A DNA stretch of 64,000 nt, from positions 48,373 through 112,372 of the forward strand of contig DATAUE010000130.1 in assembly GCA_036268425.1 (NCBI GenBank), read 5' to 3'. Within the stretch, counting starts at the first letter, position 1. Every line of letters starts with the position of its first letter. The translations under genes were made by a program, and so were the position numbers. The notes under the pieces are model-generated. The model did no database searches. It saw nothing but the letters and a program-made list of their open reading frames with translations, and was not told the DNA's origin. The DNA comes from DATARH01 sp036268425 (GTDB taxonomy: Bacteria > Pseudomonadota > Alphaproteobacteria > ATCC43930 > CGMCC-115725). Shown here piece by piece: positions 61,906 through 64,000 of the stretch.

Positions 61906-62289
61906 TCAGCGCGGCTCTTTGAATACTTTGGAGGCGATCTGCATCGACTCACGGATAATCGGCACGCCGATATAGCCGGAAAGATGGAGCATCACCTCGG
62001 TCAACTCATCCTCGGTCCAGCCTTGCCGCAACGCCATGCGCAAGTGCAGTTCGAGTTCCGGCTCGCGGCCCATGCAGGTGTCGGAGATGACGCAGATCAG
62101 CGCTCGAATCTTGGTGTCGAGGCCGGGGCGAGTCCATAGCGCGCCGAACACGGTTTCGGTTGCGACGTCGATGAATTTCTTCATCACCGGGTCGCTGTAA
62201 AGCCCCGTGGCGGCAGCGTCCACCGCAGCGTCGCCCATCAGCCGTCGCCGCATTTCCGCGCCTTTTTTATAAAGTTCGCTCTCCGGCAT
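61906..62289 (-). CDS. Carboxymuconolactone decarboxylase family protein
   Basis: A 127-residue protein of the CMD/AhpD-like family. ATG 62289 follows GAGG; longer upstream starts would run across the start of the carboxylase gene on the other strand. It has FGALWTRPGLDTKIRALICVISD and LHLRMALRQGWTEDELTEVMLHLSGYIGVP, the helix-pair pattern of the family. The AhpD peroxidase motif (CxxC) is missing, so it is more like PcaC or an uncharacterised member. Substrate unknown. It is divergent from the carboxylase beta-subunit gene. Confidence 0.82.
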   Translation of the reverse strand: MPESELYKKGAEMRRRLMGDAAVDAAATGLYSDPVMKKFIDVATETVFGALWTRPGLDTKIRALICVISDTCMGREPELELHLRMALRQGWTEDELTEVMLHLSGYIGVPIIRESMQIASKVFKEPR

Positions 62290-62412
62290 CGTTTCCTCGC
62301 TTGATTGCATATTGTCCCTGGGCATCTTGCCCGCTGGCGCCGGATGTGAACAGCGCTTCCCGGAGACTGGCATTGATGCTATCCCGCCCCCCTTTGCTGG
62401 CTCAGAGCGCTC

Positions 62413-63945
62413 ATGCACGACATTCTGCAACGCCTGGAGGAAAAGCGCGGCGCCGCCCGCGCCGGCGGCGGTATGCGCCGCATCAAGACACAGCACGAAA
62501 AGGGCAAGCTGACCGCGCGCGAACGCATTGAGCTGCTGCTCGACCCCGATTCCTTTGAGGAATGGGACATGTTCGTCGAGCACCGCAGCCATGATTTCGG
62601 AATGGCGGCGCAGACCGTGCCGGGCGACGGGGTGGTGACCGGCTACGGCACCGTCAACGGCCGTCTCGTCTTTGTGTTCAGCCAGGACTTCACGGTGTTC
62701 GGCGGCTCGCTGTCGGAAGCGCATGCCGAGAAGATCTGCAAGATCATGGACCAGGCGATGAATGTCGGGGCGCCGGTGATCGGCCTCAACGATTCCGGCG
62801 GCGCCCGCATCCAGGAAGGCGTCGCCTCGCTTGCCGGTTATGCCGAGGTGTTTCAGCGCAATGTCATGGCTTCCGGTGTCGTGCCACAGGTGTCGCTGAT
62901 CATGGGGCCATGCGCTGGCGGTGCGGTGTATTCGCCAGCGATGACCGACTTCATCTTTATGGTGAAGGACAGCTCATACATGTTCGTCACCGGCCCGGAC
63001 GTGGTCAAAACCGTCACTCACGAAACCGTGACGCAGGAAGAGCTGGGCGGCGCGATTACCCATACGACGCGCTCGGGGGTCGCCGATCTCGCCTTTGAAA
63101 ATGATATCGAGGCGCTGATCGAATTGCGCCGGTTTATCGATTTCCTGCCGAGTTCAAATCGCGAGGCCCGGCCGCCGCGCATTGCCGATGACCCACGCGA
63201 ACGCAGCGAACCGTCGCTCGACACGCTGGTGCCGGCGAATCCGAACAAGCCTTACGACATGCGCGAACTGATCGAAAAAGTCGTCGATGCCGGCGATTTC
63301 TTTGAATTGCAGCCGAATTTCGCGGGCAACATTCTGGTTGGCTTCGCCCGTATGGAGGGCGCCACGATCGGCGTCGTCGCCAACCAGCCGATGGTCTTGG
63401 CCGGCTGCCTTGACATCGACAGCGCCCGCAAGGCGGCACGTTTCGTCCGCTTCTGCGACTGCTTCAATATCCCGATCGTGACGTTTGTCGATGTCCCCGG
63501 CTTCCTACCGGGAACGGCTCAGGAATATGGCGCGATCATCAAGCACGGCGCCAAGCTGTTGTTTGCATTTGCCGAGGCAACTGTGCCAAAGGTGACGCTG
63601 ATTACCCGCAAAGCCTATGGCGGCGCTTATGACGTGATGAGTTCCAAGCATTTGCGCGGCGACATTAACTTCGCGTGGCCCTCGGCTGAAATCGCGGTGA
63701 TGGGGTCGAAAGGCGCGGTCGAAATCATCTTCCGTGCCGATCTCGGCGACGCGACGGCGATCGAGGCGCGCACCGACGAATACCGCGAGAAATTCGCCAA
63801 CCCGTTTGTCGCCGCCAGCCGCGGCTTTATCGACGACGTGATCCCCCCCGCCGCCACCCGTCGCCGCCTGTGCCGCGCACTGGCGATGCTGCGCGGCAAG
63901 CAACTGCAGAACCCGTGGAAAAAACACGACAACATCCCGCTGTGA
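62413..63945 (+). CDS. Acyl-CoA carboxylase beta subunit (PccB-like)
   Basis: A 510-residue biotin-dependent carboxyltransferase subunit. It opens MHDILQRLEEKRGAARAGGGMRRI, with ELLLDPDSFEEWDMFVEHR, the carboxybiotin-binding SQDFTVFGGSLSEAHAEKI, LNDSGGARIQEGV, MGPCAGGAVYSPAMTDF and VDVPGFLPGTAQE, ending NPWKKHDNIPL. This is the propionyl-CoA carboxylase type. With its alpha subunit it makes methylmalonyl-CoA from propionyl-CoA. The alpha subunit (pccA) is not in the window. The 3' end is complete 55 bp before the right edge. Confidence 0.93.
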   Translation: MHDILQRLEEKRGAARAGGGMRRIKTQHEKGKLTARERIELLLDPDSFEEWDMFVEHRSHDFGMAAQTVPGDGVVTGYGTVNGRLVFVFSQDFTVFGGSLSEAHAEKICKIMDQAMNVGAPVIGLNDSGGARIQEGVASLAGYAEVFQRNVMASGVVPQVSLIMGPCAGGAVYSPAMTDFIFMVKDSSYMFVTGPDVVKTVTHETVTQEELGGAITHTTRSGVADLAFENDIEALIELRRFIDFLPSSNREARPPRIADDPRERSEPSLDTLVPANPNKPYDMRELIEKVVDAGDFFELQPNFAGNILVGFARMEGATIGVVANQPMVLAGCLDIDSARKAARFVRFCDCFNIPIVTFVDVPGFLPGTAQEYGAIIKHGAKLLFAFAEATVPKVTLITRKAYGGAYDVMSSKHLRGDINFAWPSAEIAVMGSKGAVEIIFRADLGDATAIEARTDEYREKFANPFVAASRGFIDDVIPPAATRRRLCRALAMLRGKQLQNPWKKHDNIPL

Positions 63946-63965
63946 CGCCGGTAGTGCTGCGGCTG

Positions 63966-64000
63966 CCCCTCACCCCGACCCTCTCCCCGCGCGCGGGGAG
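63966..64000. repeat. Partial intergenic palindromic repeat at window edge
   Basis: CCCCTCACCCCGACCCTC is followed by the perfect 18-bp palindrome CTCCCCGCGCGCGGGGAG (63983-64000), cut by the right edge. This matches a palindromic family common between proteobacterial genes; the other arm is expected just outside. Confidence 0.45.

Overview
The window is GC-rich, densely coded chromosomal DNA from an alphaproteobacterium. Support for that placement: a lipB-rarA-RluC/D-ATP12 gene run (ATP12 assembly factors are an alphaproteobacterial and mitochondrial trait), a NepR-like anti-sigma protein, a bactofilin, a polyphosphate glucokinase-type kinase and a TypA GTPase. The many catabolic genes (acyl-CoA dehydrogenases, flavin monooxygenases, HpaI-type aldolases, solute-binding proteins, MFS carriers) suggest a soil or freshwater heterotroph; a Rhodospirillales-like or Hyphomicrobiales-like lineage is my inference. 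No phage, plasmid, transposase, CRISPR array or rRNA gene was seen.

Layout. 1-9.6 kb: a truncated cyclic-nucleotide-binding protein, a ScsB/DsbD-like thiol-disulfide transporter, a natural polyphosphate-glucokinase/amidohydrolase fusion joined by a 15-bp tandem-repeat linker, a DUF2272 lipoprotein, a tyrosine-phosphatase-like protein, a chemoreceptor that appears to start at CTG, a coiled-coil protein, a bactofilin and an EI24 membrane protein. 9.8-16.4 kb: a PfkB sugar/nucleoside kinase, TypA (with a 36-bp tandem duplication over its stop codon), a lone gluconolactonase-accessory-like domain, an ABC1-family kinase and a repeat-rich DUF3300 protein. 16.5-22.4 kb: an MFS carrier, two tandem paralogous solute-binding proteins without a transporter, a PP2C phosphatase, a HAD hydrolase and a small lipoprotein.

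22.4-31.4 kb is a dense catabolic block in which almost every gene is an enzyme of small-molecule breakdown: acyl-CoA-dehydrogenase-fold flavoprotein, luciferase-like monooxygenase, amidohydrolase, cyclase-family hydrolase, HpaI-type aldolase, SnoaL-like protein, maleate-isomerase-like protein, CoxG-like protein and a ThDP-dependent decarboxylase. I cannot name the substrate; this is the best candidate here for an undescribed pathway. 31.5-44 kb: gatB, hypoxanthine phosphoribosyltransferase, a bacterioferritin-like protein, a putative 2OG-Fe(II) oxygenase, a second HpaI-type aldolase, a YghU-type glutathione transferase, a peptide-type solute-binding protein, malic enzyme, an MFS carrier and a two-CCG-domain iron-sulfur protein.

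44-55 kb: an orphan NepR-like gene with its own terminator, the giant helicase Lhr, a threonine-dehydratase-like enzyme, a Uma2 nuclease, two acyl-CoA dehydrogenases (one isovaleryl-CoA dehydrogenase), and an FkbH-like multidomain protein beside tRNA-Leu(GAG). 55-64 kb: lipB, rarA, a pseudouridine synthase, an ATP12 chaperone, a Crp/Fnr regulator divergent from a DcaP-like porin with a Crp-type palindrome between them, a carboxymuconolactone-decarboxylase-family protein and an acyl-CoA carboxylase beta subunit.

A recurring theme is in-frame 15-bp tandem repeats inside unrelated coding sequences (fusion linker, DUF3300 protein twice, Lhr, ABC1 kinase). Predictions rest on reading motifs by eye; no database search was run.
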